From assembly GCA_026014595.1 (NCBI GenBank), contig JAOZHY010000002.1, positions 124,001 to 188,000 of the forward strand: a DNA stretch of 64,000 nt. The letters run 5' to 3'. Shown here one piece after another: positions 44,834-52,933 of this stretch. The notes beneath the pieces were generated by a model. The model was not told the DNA's origin and did not search any database. It was given only the letters and a program-made list of their open reading frames with translations. Every line of letters begins with the position of its first letter. The first letter of the stretch is position 1. Both the position numbers and the translations under genes were made by a program. This DNA is from Candidatus Bathyarchaeota archaeon. Its GTDB lineage: Archaea > Thermoproteota > Bathyarchaeia > Bathyarchaeales > Bathycorpusculaceae.

Positions 44834-45235
44834 ATGAAGGAAATCCTCAACCAGATTAAGTGTTTAACGGCTGGCGACTTAGTCATGCTGGAGTGGCATG
44901 ACGCTTCAATAGGCAAGAGCTTAAGCAACGGCGTCAGCGGCATAGACGTGCCCGTCAAAAGCTGGGGCGTCTACATCGGCACGTTGGGTCAGAAGCGCCG
45001 GCACATCATTCTGGCGCAGAACTGCTTCCGCTACAGCGACGGCCTATACGACATCGACTACACCGCCATTCCGGTGCCGTGGACCACCAACGCCACCATC
45101 ATAGCCAAAGCGCACGTCGACGAGGCGGAGGCGAAGGATTTGCTGAACAGCTTCTTGGTGAACGAGAAAACGAAGAGCGACAAGCCCACGTTGGGGCGGT
45201 GCCTTAAGCAGCAGAGGGTGCGAAACCATGACTGA
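44834..45235 (+). CDS. hypothetical protein of the virus packaging module
   Basis: A 133-residue protein (CLTAGDLVMLEWHDASIGKS, VPVKSWGVYIGTLGQKRRHI, NCFRYSDGLYDIDYTAIPVP) with a compact beta-rich N-terminal half. No family is recognised. It overlaps the next small membrane gene by eight bases and lies ~600 bases before the terminase, so it belongs to the virus-derived module. Composition is GC-richer than the TIR-like gene before it. Confidence 0.6.
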   Translation: MKEILNQIKCLTAGDLVMLEWHDASIGKSLSNGVSGIDVPVKSWGVYIGTLGQKRRHIILAQNCFRYSDGLYDIDYTAIPVPWTTNATIIAKAHVDEAEAKDLLNSFLVNEKTKSDKPTLGRCLKQQRVRNHD

Positions 45236-45473
45236 CTGGATTAGACGCGCGTTAACGCGGAAAACCACCGATAAAACCGCGCTTGAGGCGGAAGTGCCGC
45301 CGAGCGAACGCTTGGTGCTTGGCGTCAAATTCGCCATTGCGCTCACCTTCAGCCTCACGGCACTGGAAATCGCGCATTTGGCATTACTACGTACATGGAA
45401 CAGCGAGGTCTTCGCAGCCATCACAGGCTTAGCAGGCACCATAACGGGCATACTGATTTCGCAAAAAATATAG
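45228..45473 (+). CDS. small two-helix membrane protein (holin-like topology)
   Basis: An 81-residue protein with two hydrophobic segments (LVLGVKFAIALTFSLTALEI, AAITGLAGTITGILIS) and a basic N-terminus (TDWIRRALTRKTTDK). Size and topology are like holins, but sequence alone does not prove it. It sits between a module gene and the TerS-like gene. Confidence 0.5.
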   Translation: MTDWIRRALTRKTTDKTALEAEVPPSERLVLGVKFAIALTFSLTALEIAHLALLRTWNSEVFAAITGLAGTITGILISQKI

Positions 45474-45489
45474 AGGGGAGGGGTCGCTA

Positions 45490-45810
45490 TTGGTGAAAAT
45501 TTCGCGCAATAGTATGTTGAAAAACAGAGTGCAGAAGCTGCGAGCAGAAGTCAGAGTTGACACACAGAAAATTCGCAACCAAGCCATAGAAAACCTGCAA
45601 GAACTTTTCACTCTAGCGAAAGAACAAGCCCAGAACCCAAACGTCAACCTAAAACAAAGACAATCATGGGCACGAGTTGCAGCTTACATTTGCCAAGTCA
45701 TAAACACCATCGCCGTCCACTTCGACGAACGCCAAATAGACCTAGACCTAAACAAACTGGAGGAGTTGATAAACGAAACCACAACAAAAAAGCAAACTCA
45801 AACATCTTGA
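45490..45810 (+). CDS. terminase small subunit-like protein
   Basis: A 106-residue helical, charged protein (VQKLRAEVRVDTQKIRNQAI, VNLKQRQSWARVAAYICQVI, DLDLNKLEELINE), immediately before the terminase large subunit. Small helical proteins with this SWARVAAYICQVIN-like block commonly precede archaeal viral terminases, so a TerS role is inferred. Its last codons include A AAA AAG at 45785-45792; the TerL frame lies +1 to this frame. Confidence 0.55.
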   Translation: MVKISRNSMLKNRVQKLRAEVRVDTQKIRNQAIENLQELFTLAKEQAQNPNVNLKQRQSWARVAAYICQVINTIAVHFDERQIDLDLNKLEELINETTTKKQTQTS

Positions 45811-47203
45811 ACAGCAACTCCTCAACAACCAAACCACCGAAGTTCCAGAAGACCCCGTCCAATTCTGCATGGAAACCTTAGGCTTCAACCCAACCACGTA
45901 TCAAGCGGAAATCATCCGCCAATTCCAAACCAGCCAGTTCATAGCCGCCCGCTGGGCACGGCAAACAGGAAAAAGCCACATCATAAGCGCCCTGCTCCTG
46001 CATTACGCGCTGACAAACCCAAACATCAACATCGGCATCGTCGGACCAAGCTGGAGACAAACCAAACTCATCATCAAACACATCAACGCCTTTCTGCAAA
46101 AACTCCCCAAAACCGCCTACAAGAAACCACAGAAAACCGCCGTCGCCCTCACCAACGGCAGCACAATCGAAGCCTACCCAAACAACCCCGAAACCATACG
46201 CGGACCCAAACTCCACATAGTCTACGCCGACGAATTCAACTTCATCCCAAATGACGAAGAACTCTACGACGCCATGCTCTTCACCCTCGGCACCACAAAC
46301 GGCAAATTCATCTGCACCAGCACCCCATGGCACACAAACAGCATCTTCCACAAAATCTTCCACGACCAGACATACGCTGACTACGCCAAAACGCATGTGA
46401 CTTGGCAGCAAGCACTCGAACCAGCTGGACCGCTGAAGCAGCAGATTCTCAACCGCATAAAACACCAACTCGAAGGCGACCCCGCACGCTGGAAACGCGA
46501 AATGGAAGCCGAATGGGCAGAAAACGAAAACGTCTGGCTCCCACAAGCACTCATCACCGACTGCATCGACCACACACTCGAATACGCATCCTTCGAAGAA
46601 ACACAAGGAGGTGATTTCTACGCAGGACTAGACCTCGGCAAACACCGAGACCACAGCGTTCTCGCAATAGTAAAGGCAGAAAACAACGCACTGAAGCTAA
46701 CGCACATGCACCGCTTCCCACTGGAAACGCCATACGCAAGCGTCATCGGCTACGCCAAAACCATAAACGACAGGTGGCAAAAAATCCACAAAATCCTCGT
46801 CGACTGCAGCGGCGTCGGCGACTACATCACCGAAGACAGGACCAACACCGGCTTAACAAACACCGAACCCGCCAAATTCACCCAAGAAACCAAACAGCAA
46901 ATGGCACAATGGCTCAAACAAACAATGACGGAAAAACGCCTCAAAATCCCCTACGACAGCAACCTCATCGCCGAACTCAACACCGAACGCTACGAACTCA
47001 CCAAAGACGGAAAAACCCGCTTCAACCACCCCGAAGGCACACACGACGACCAATTCTGGGCGCTCGCGCTCGCCGCATACGCCACAAGAACCGAACCCGC
47101 ACCCCAACTCTGGATAGTCGCCAAAGCCAACACAGGCAGAACACGACTCCAGAAAATCCGACAGCAACTCCGCATACACCGCACACAAGGAGACACACGA
47201 TGA
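45773..47203 (+). CDS. terL: terminase large subunit
   Basis: Packaging motor with ATPase and nuclease halves. Walker A is RWARQTGKSHI, Walker B is LHIVYADEFNF, and the coupling motif is FICTSTPW. The RNase H-like nuclease carries acidic residues in FYAGLDLGKHRDHSVLAIV, KILVDCSGVGDY and GTHDDQFWALALAA. The first ATG in frame is at 45869, but protein-like sequence (EVPEDPVQFCMETLGFNPTT) begins earlier and an ACG at 45773 is seven bases after GGAGGAG. No canonical start exists there, so the start is uncertain. It overlaps the next gene by four bases (ATGA). Confidence 0.88.
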   Translation, partial: TKPQQKSKLKHLEQQLLNNQTTEVPEDPVQFCMETLGFNPTTYQAEIIRQFQTSQFIAARWARQTGKSHIISALLLHYALTNPNINIGIVGPSWRQTKLIIKHINAFLQKLPKTAYKKPQKTAVALTNGSTIEAYPNNPETIRGPKLHIVYADEFNFIPNDEELYDAMLFTLGTTNGKFICTSTPWHTNSIFHKIFHDQTYADYAKTHVTWQQALEPAGPLKQQILNRIKHQLEGDPARWKREMEAEWAENENVWLPQALITDCIDHTLEYASFEETQGGDFYAGLDLGKHRDHSVLAIVKAENNALKLTHMHRFPLETPYASVIGYAKTINDRWQKIHKILVDCSGVGDYITEDRTNTGLTNTEPAKFTQETKQQMAQWLKQTMTEKRLKIPYDSNLIAELNTERYELTKDGKTRFNHPEGTHDDQFWALALAAYATRTEPAPQLWIVAKANTGRTRLQKIRQQLRIHRTQGDTR

Positions 47204-48693
47204 CACGCCGCAAACCCGAACACTTCCAAATCCACAAACTCAAACGCACTTACAACCGACAAACCGACACCTTCACCATAAACATAAGCTACGAAACCGC
47301 ACCCACAACCCCCACAGACCGCACACGCGCAGTCGCAGAAGCATTCGGACTCGGCACAGACCAAACACGCCGATTCACAATCTACGACAACACCACCATA
47401 CGCATACACCCAACCGACATCGTCCTCATCACAGGCGACAGCGGCTCAGGAAAAAGCGCATTGCTCAAAGCACTAAAAACCGACCTCGCCGACGAAGCCC
47501 AAGACACCGCAACTCTAAACATCAACCCAAACACGCCCATAATCGACACAATCGGCAAAAACACGCAAGAAGCCCTCGAAATCCTCAGCAAAGTCGGACT
47601 AAACGACGCCTTCCTCTTCCTCCGCACCTACAACCAACTCAGCGACGGACAAAAACACCGCTACCACATCGCACGCCTCACCGAAACAACCGCACAATTC
47701 TGGATTCTCGACGAATTCACCAGCACCCTCGACCGCGACACCGCCAAAATCGTCGCCTACAACCTCCAAAAACACGCACGCCAAAACCACAAAGCCGTCA
47801 TCGCCGCAACCACACACACCGACCTCAAAGCCGACTTGGCACCAAACGTCCACATCCACAAAAGCTACGGCAAAGCCGTCACCATCCAATACCACCCCAA
47901 CGCAAAAGCCACACAATGCAGCCTCACACGGCAAATGTGCATCGCAGAAGGCACACTCGCAGACTACAAGCAACTCAGCCAATTCCACTACCGCACCGCA
48001 ACCAGCCCCGCACCACGAAAAATCTTCACCCTCAAACGCAAAAACGAAACCATCGGCGCCATAGTCTACAGCCACCCACCACCCACCTGCTTCGGCAGAG
48101 CCAAAGCCTGGAAAGGCACCATCCAACAGCTGCAACAGGAAGTCAGCACCATCACACGCGTCGTCATCCACCCAAAATACCGCAGCATAGGATTAGGCAC
48201 CAAACTCGTCCACGACACACTCACGCAAGCGGGAACACCACACGTCGAAACCATCGCCGTCATGGCACGATACAACCCCTTCTTCGAAAAAGCCGGCATG
48301 CAACGCATCGCCGAAAGCACACCCAACCCACACATCACAGAAGCACTACGGCAACTCACCGCACTCGGCTTCGAACCCGCACTAATAGCAAACACCAGCT
48401 ATAACGAACGAAAAATCGCAGAAATCGGAACAGAAAAAATCCGAAACATCCTAATAACGCTTTCAGCCCGCAACCCAGCCATCCGCAGACGTCTCACCAC
48501 GCTAACAGGCATATACCCCAAACACCAAGAATTCACACAAAAAATCCACAAGCTCGACTCGACAGGCTTGGCGAAAACCCTCAAACGCCTAAACTTCACA
48601 AACCAAACCAAAACCTACCTCCACTGGACAAACCAAACAATAGCCGACGCCCAAACTCCGCCCAGAAAAGGTTACCGTGTTTTCGTAAATTAA
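47200..48693 (+). CDS. ABC-type ATPase fused to GNAT acetyltransferase
   Basis: A 497-residue protein. The first ~235 residues are an ABC-like ATPase with Walker A LITGDSGSGKSALLKAL, a signature-like QLSDGQKHRYHIAR and Walker B FWILDEFTSTLDRDTAK; no membrane segment is present, so it is not a transporter. The next ~200 residues are a GNAT fold with RVVIHPKYRSIGLGTKLVHD as the acetyl-CoA loop, then YNPFFEKAGMQRI. This fusion occurs in proviruses beside terminases, but its role is unknown. Its start overlaps the terL stop codon, so both are co-translated. Confidence 0.8.
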   Translation: MTRRKPEHFQIHKLKRTYNRQTDTFTINISYETAPTTPTDRTRAVAEAFGLGTDQTRRFTIYDNTTIRIHPTDIVLITGDSGSGKSALLKALKTDLADEAQDTATLNINPNTPIIDTIGKNTQEALEILSKVGLNDAFLFLRTYNQLSDGQKHRYHIARLTETTAQFWILDEFTSTLDRDTAKIVAYNLQKHARQNHKAVIAATTHTDLKADLAPNVHIHKSYGKAVTIQYHPNAKATQCSLTRQMCIAEGTLADYKQLSQFHYRTATSPAPRKIFTLKRKNETIGAIVYSHPPPTCFGRAKAWKGTIQQLQQEVSTITRVVIHPKYRSIGLGTKLVHDTLTQAGTPHVETIAVMARYNPFFEKAGMQRIAESTPNPHITEALRQLTALGFEPALIANTSYNERKIAEIGTEKIRNILITLSARNPAIRRRLTTLTGIYPKHQEFTQKIHKLDSTGLAKTLKRLNFTNQTKTYLHWTNQTIADAQTPPRKGYRVFVN

Positions 48694-48810
48694 CGCCATG
48701 ATTACTTAAAAAATGGCTATTTTATCGAATAATTTCGTTAACATTGGAAAGTTTTATAAGGTTTAAGAATCCAAAAAGTTTTCTCACAAAAATAAGGAGA
48801 AAGAAAAGAC

Positions 48811-51417
48811 ATGAAAAATTCCAGTAAGCTCTTTGCATCGATTGCGTTATTTCTGATGTTTGCTATGGCTTTTTCGCTTGTTGCTTTGCCAACTGCAAAC
48901 GCCCACACACCTGCATGGCAAATTCCAGTATATGCCTACATTAGTGTTGCACCTAACCCTGTGGGTGTCGGTCAGACTGTTAACGTTGTAGTGTGGGTTG
49001 ATAAAATGCCGGACATGACATCTATCTATAACGACGTTAGATTCAAGAACTTTAAGCTGGCCATCACCGATCCTGATGGGCACACGGAAACAGTAACATG
49101 GGATGTCGTTTGGGACACAACGTCGTCAGCTTACACCAAGTATACACCTGAAAAAGTCGGTACATACACTTTCAGGTTCGATTTTCCAGAACAACAATAC
49201 ACATGGACTGGTCCCATCCGGAGTTGGTTCGGTCCTCCCATGCCAAGTGACTACGTGAATGATACTTATTTGGCAGCCAGTGCAACGACAACGCTTACTG
49301 TGCAGGAAGAACAAGTACCTGAATATCCAATTCCTCCGTTGCCAACTGAGTATTGGACACGACCGATAGAAGGAGAGAACACAGCGTGGGCTAGTATTGC
49401 ATCAAACTATCTTACTCCATTTGGTGCAGCGTATAGTCCTAATGCATTACGTTTCCAGCCAGACGGTACGGCACCCAGTAGCGCACACATATTGTGGACT
49501 AAACCAATTTCGTTCGGCGGTGTCGTCGGAGGAAGCAATACTGGCGTTGAAGGAGCGACCTTTTATCCTGGCCTTTCATACGAGACGAAATTCAATAGCC
49601 CCATCATTATCTACGGAAGACTCTACTATGGTCTGCCAAGAGGCAACGATGGCTCTGGTGGAGGTTATGTCTGCGTTGACCTGAAAACTGGCGAACAACT
49701 GTGGAAGCAGAACTATACTACTAACCCATCCTTCGCTTCATTGGAATGGTTCGATTCACCGAACCAGCACGGCGTCATACCGAACGGCTACTTATGGGCA
49801 GTTTCCGGAACAGCGGCTCCATACACGTGGACTGCTTATGACCCATGGGATGGAGGCAAGCTATTCACCATAACTGATGTTCCTGCAGGCACAAGAGTCA
49901 CCGGTCCTAACGGAGAGATACTTATCTACCAGATGGACGTGGCAAATAAATGGCTGGCTCTATGGAACTTAACCCAAGTGATAACTAATGGGCCCTCTGG
50001 GGCACTAGAGTTTACAGGTTACAGGCCTGTGGGTCAGACATTCAATTCAACTCTGCGCAATGCATATTCATGGAACATAACATTGCCATCATCATTGCCT
50101 TCGGACGCGGTCATCAGGTATGCTGCCGTTGATGACATACTATTTGGCTCTTCCCACGTTAGCAGTGTATTCGGGCAGGCATTTTTCGGCGGAATTGGCA
50201 CTGCTCCTTCTACTGCCTATGGAACATTCTGGGCGATTAGTTTGAAACCAACCTCACGAGGTACCCTGTTGTATTCTACGGACATCCCAGCGAAGTCAGG
50301 TAACGTCAGCAGTATGCTTGGTCCAATTGACGCAAAAAGCCGCGTGTTCTTCATAAGCGACAAGGAGACAATGCAGTGGTCAGGCTACGATTTGGACAAC
50401 GGTAAGAAACTTTGGGGTCCTGTTGGAAAGACCCGTGGTTGGAACTATTACCCCACAGTTGGAAGCGGGGGTGTTAGCCAAGTAGGCTTTGTCGCTTACG
50501 GTAAACTTTACACAGGCGGCTACGGCGGAGAAATCTTCTGCTACGATTCGAAAAACGGGACTCTGCTATGGAAGTACAACAACACTGATAGTGGCTTTGA
50601 AACACCCTACGGCCTTTATCCCACCTTCCCAGCTGCCATTGCCGACGGAAAAATCTACCTTTACAACAACGAACACTCTCCCAACTCGCCAATATACAAA
50701 GGCGGAAGAGTACGCTGTCTTAACGCAACCACTGGAGAAGAATTATGGACTATGCTGAGTTGGGCTGGCGTAGGCGGTTTCGCTGATGAAGGCTGGCCTG
50801 TTGCAGACGGCGTCATAGCATACCTCAACGCATACGACATGCAGATATATGCTATCGGCAAGGGTCCAAGCCGCACTACAGTAGAGGCTCCGATGACGAG
50901 TGTTACGGCAGGAGACACCATGATAATACGGGGTACTGTAACTGACATATCTACTGGTACAAAGCAAAACGAACAGGCAGCACGCTTTCCAAACGGCGTT
51001 CCAGCCATGTCCGATGAGAGCATGAGCCAGTGGATGGAATACGTGTACATGCAGAAACCGCTTCCGACAAACGCTACCGGTGTTACCGTAACATTAGATG
51101 CCATTGACCCGAACAACAACTTTGTTCACATCGGAACAGCCACAAGCGACACAAGCGGTACCTTTGGTTTCGCTTGGGAGCCACCCAATATTCCTGGCAA
51201 ATACACCATAATAGCGAGGTTCGCTGGCTCTGAATCTTACTATGGCTCGTACGCAGAAACTTACGCGTTCGTGACAGAAGCACCACAGTCCACACCTGAA
51301 CCTACGCCTGAACCTGCTTCAGCGGCTGACCTGTACTTTGTGCCAGCAACAGTCGGCATCATCATCGCAATTGTAGCAGTCGGCGCCATAATGATCCTGA
51401 TGCTTAGGAAGCGATAG
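48811..51417 (+). CDS. PQQ-type beta-propeller surface protein
   Basis: An 868-residue protein with a signal peptide (FASIALFLMFAMAFSLVALP), an Ig-like unit (SVAPNPVGVGQTVNVVVWVD), a large propeller with PQQ-like repeats (YVCVDLKTGEQLWKQNYT, FCYDSKNGTLLWKYNN, RCLNATTGEELWTMLS), then a second Ig-like unit and a C-terminal membrane helix ending MLRKR. It is an extracellular or envelope protein, perhaps a structural sheath or enzyme-like propeller; the ligand is unknown. It has close paralogues at 38.6-41.1 and 52.9 kb. Confidence 0.8.
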   Translation: MKNSSKLFASIALFLMFAMAFSLVALPTANAHTPAWQIPVYAYISVAPNPVGVGQTVNVVVWVDKMPDMTSIYNDVRFKNFKLAITDPDGHTETVTWDVVWDTTSSAYTKYTPEKVGTYTFRFDFPEQQYTWTGPIRSWFGPPMPSDYVNDTYLAASATTTLTVQEEQVPEYPIPPLPTEYWTRPIEGENTAWASIASNYLTPFGAAYSPNALRFQPDGTAPSSAHILWTKPISFGGVVGGSNTGVEGATFYPGLSYETKFNSPIIIYGRLYYGLPRGNDGSGGGYVCVDLKTGEQLWKQNYTTNPSFASLEWFDSPNQHGVIPNGYLWAVSGTAAPYTWTAYDPWDGGKLFTITDVPAGTRVTGPNGEILIYQMDVANKWLALWNLTQVITNGPSGALEFTGYRPVGQTFNSTLRNAYSWNITLPSSLPSDAVIRYAAVDDILFGSSHVSSVFGQAFFGGIGTAPSTAYGTFWAISLKPTSRGTLLYSTDIPAKSGNVSSMLGPIDAKSRVFFISDKETMQWSGYDLDNGKKLWGPVGKTRGWNYYPTVGSGGVSQVGFVAYGKLYTGGYGGEIFCYDSKNGTLLWKYNNTDSGFETPYGLYPTFPAAIADGKIYLYNNEHSPNSPIYKGGRVRCLNATTGEELWTMLSWAGVGGFADEGWPVADGVIAYLNAYDMQIYAIGKGPSRTTVEAPMTSVTAGDTMIIRGTVTDISTGTKQNEQAARFPNGVPAMSDESMSQWMEYVYMQKPLPTNATGVTVTLDAIDPNNNFVHIGTATSDTSGTFGFAWEPPNIPGKYTIIARFAGSESYYGSYAETYAFVTEAPQSTPEPTPEPASAADLYFVPATVGIIIAIVAVGAIMILMLRKR

Positions 51418-51590
51418 CTGTGCAGAAAACGCAAAACAATCTTTTCCCCTTTTTTTGGTTGTGCATAGGCTAAATGGGGCTGAGAGGGCTTTGGACGGGA
51501 AAATCGCAATTGCTGTAGCTTTTAAGCAGATTGCGTTTTTCTCTTTTCTCCTTTAATTTACGCCGTCCAGGACCCCAGCAAACCCTAACG
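51418..51590 (+). repeat. 3' flank repeat, copy A
   Basis: About 173 bases directly after the propeller gene, closely matching 55475-55651 after its paralogue. Both hold GGCTAAA/CGGGGCTGAGAGGG, a TTTGGACGGGAAAATCGCAA block, TTTTAAGCAG, and CCGTCC near the end. GGACGG at 51493-51498 can pair with CCGTCC at 51563-51568. It may be a 3' untranslated structure or a small RNA. Confidence 0.75.
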
Positions 51591-51700
51591 AAAGCTTTTT
51601 GATAATTAGCAAGCTGCCTTGAAATATTCAACTTCTGGGTTTTCTGCCGAGGCATGCGCTCGAAACATGAGGGAGAGAAGGCTCAAAAAAGCTATTCTTA

Positions 51701-52660
51701 TCAGACGTAAAAAGTCTCCCTTGGAATTTCAAAATTAAAAATAAAGGGTATTGACCATTCTTGTGACAAATACCAAACCGTATCAAAGAGACTTACCTCT
51801 TCAATTTTTCTGATTTTACTGACTACTGTGGCAATATCTTCATATTCCCTAAAATGAACGTTAACGTTAAAATCGTATTCCCCAATTAGATAAAATACAC
51901 TAATAGCCGCAGGGATCTTCATCAGTTTTTCTGCAGCATTCAAAATATTTGAACCCGCTTTTGTCTTAATATAGAAGGCACAAAGTCCCTGGTAGCCGCA
52001 AGCTTTAGAACTAAGAACAACTGTCGATCCCAAGATAATGCGTTTTTGCTTAAGCCTCTCAAGCCTCCTACAAACAGTGTCATCGCTTACTGCTAACGTT
52101 TCGCTTATTTGTTTAAGTGGCGCTCTGGCGTCTTTCGAAAGAATTCTGAGTAGTTCATAATCAACCTTATCTAAAACTACCTGGGGAACGGCGCCAGCAG
52201 CAAACTCCGTTTTTATGCCGCTTTCCCAAAAGTATCGATTGATGTTTATGCTTGCGGTTTTCACTGAAGGATGTTGCATGATCATCTGTTTAATTTTATG
52301 AACGTCCAAAAGATTTGTTGAGCCTAAGCCTACCGTCATATTGTATCGACCAAAGGTGATCCAACATTTGTGAACAACGGTGTTGTTAATTTTTAAGCTA
52401 CTGACGTATTTAGCGACATCTTCAAGGTCTGTCTCTACAGCGTTGACGCCTATATTGACCGTATAACGTATTGATGTGCGTATCCTAGGCAGATCGAGTA
52501 TTAGTGTTGTCCCTTTGATCAAGCCAGTTTTTTTCATTTTAGCGTAGTGAATTTGCACTGTTCTGGGGGAGACCTTTAGCCTCTCGGCGATTTTGGCAAA
52601 GGCAATTTGCCCATCTTTTTGAAGCATATCGATTATTTTGGAGTCTAGCGAATCGATCAT
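51701..52660 (-). CDS. double Lrp/AsnC-type transcription regulator
   Basis: A 319-residue protein made of two Lrp/AsnC-like halves. Helix-turn-helix regions are KDGQIAFAKIAERLKVSPRT (residues ~15-60) and KDARAPLKQISETLAVSDDT (~175-215). Ligand-sensing-like parts include INNTVVHKCWITFGRYNMTV and SVFYLIGEYDFNVNVHF. Ordinary members have one half of ~150 residues. It probably binds DNA near the divergent 52.9-kb propeller gene, 250 bases away; that target is inference. Confidence 0.82.
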   Translation of the reverse strand: MIDSLDSKIIDMLQKDGQIAFAKIAERLKVSPRTVQIHYAKMKKTGLIKGTTLILDLPRIRTSIRYTVNIGVNAVETDLEDVAKYVSSLKINNTVVHKCWITFGRYNMTVGLGSTNLLDVHKIKQMIMQHPSVKTASININRYFWESGIKTEFAAGAVPQVVLDKVDYELLRILSKDARAPLKQISETLAVSDDTVCRRLERLKQKRIILGSTVVLSSKACGYQGLCAFYIKTKAGSNILNAAEKLMKIPAAISVFYLIGEYDFNVNVHFREYEDIATVVSKIRKIEEVSLFDTVWYLSQEWSIPFIFNFEIPRETFYV

Positions 52661-52933
52661 ATCAACTTCAATCCAGCTTTCAGATGGAATGCATTTCTTA
52701 ATATTTAAGGGTGTTGCACTGCGTTTGGTACGGATAACGCAACTACAGTGCTAAAACTAGCGCGCGGAAAGCTTCTGGAAATTGTTCTTTGAATGAAAAA
52801 TCCTCGAAATACGCAGACCTTGCTAAAATATGCTAACTTTGCGTATTTTTTGCTTATATTTTTAAAATATTTCCGCACATCAAGCAAAGGCTTTTAAGAC
52901 TTTCTATCGAAAATGACTAGCCACCCACCAAAA

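Noticed and set aside
45878-48404. Several long frames on both strands within the terL and ABC-GNAT genes.
   Set aside because: Strong third-position bias keeps other frames open; the real frames carry complete ATPase and nuclease motifs.
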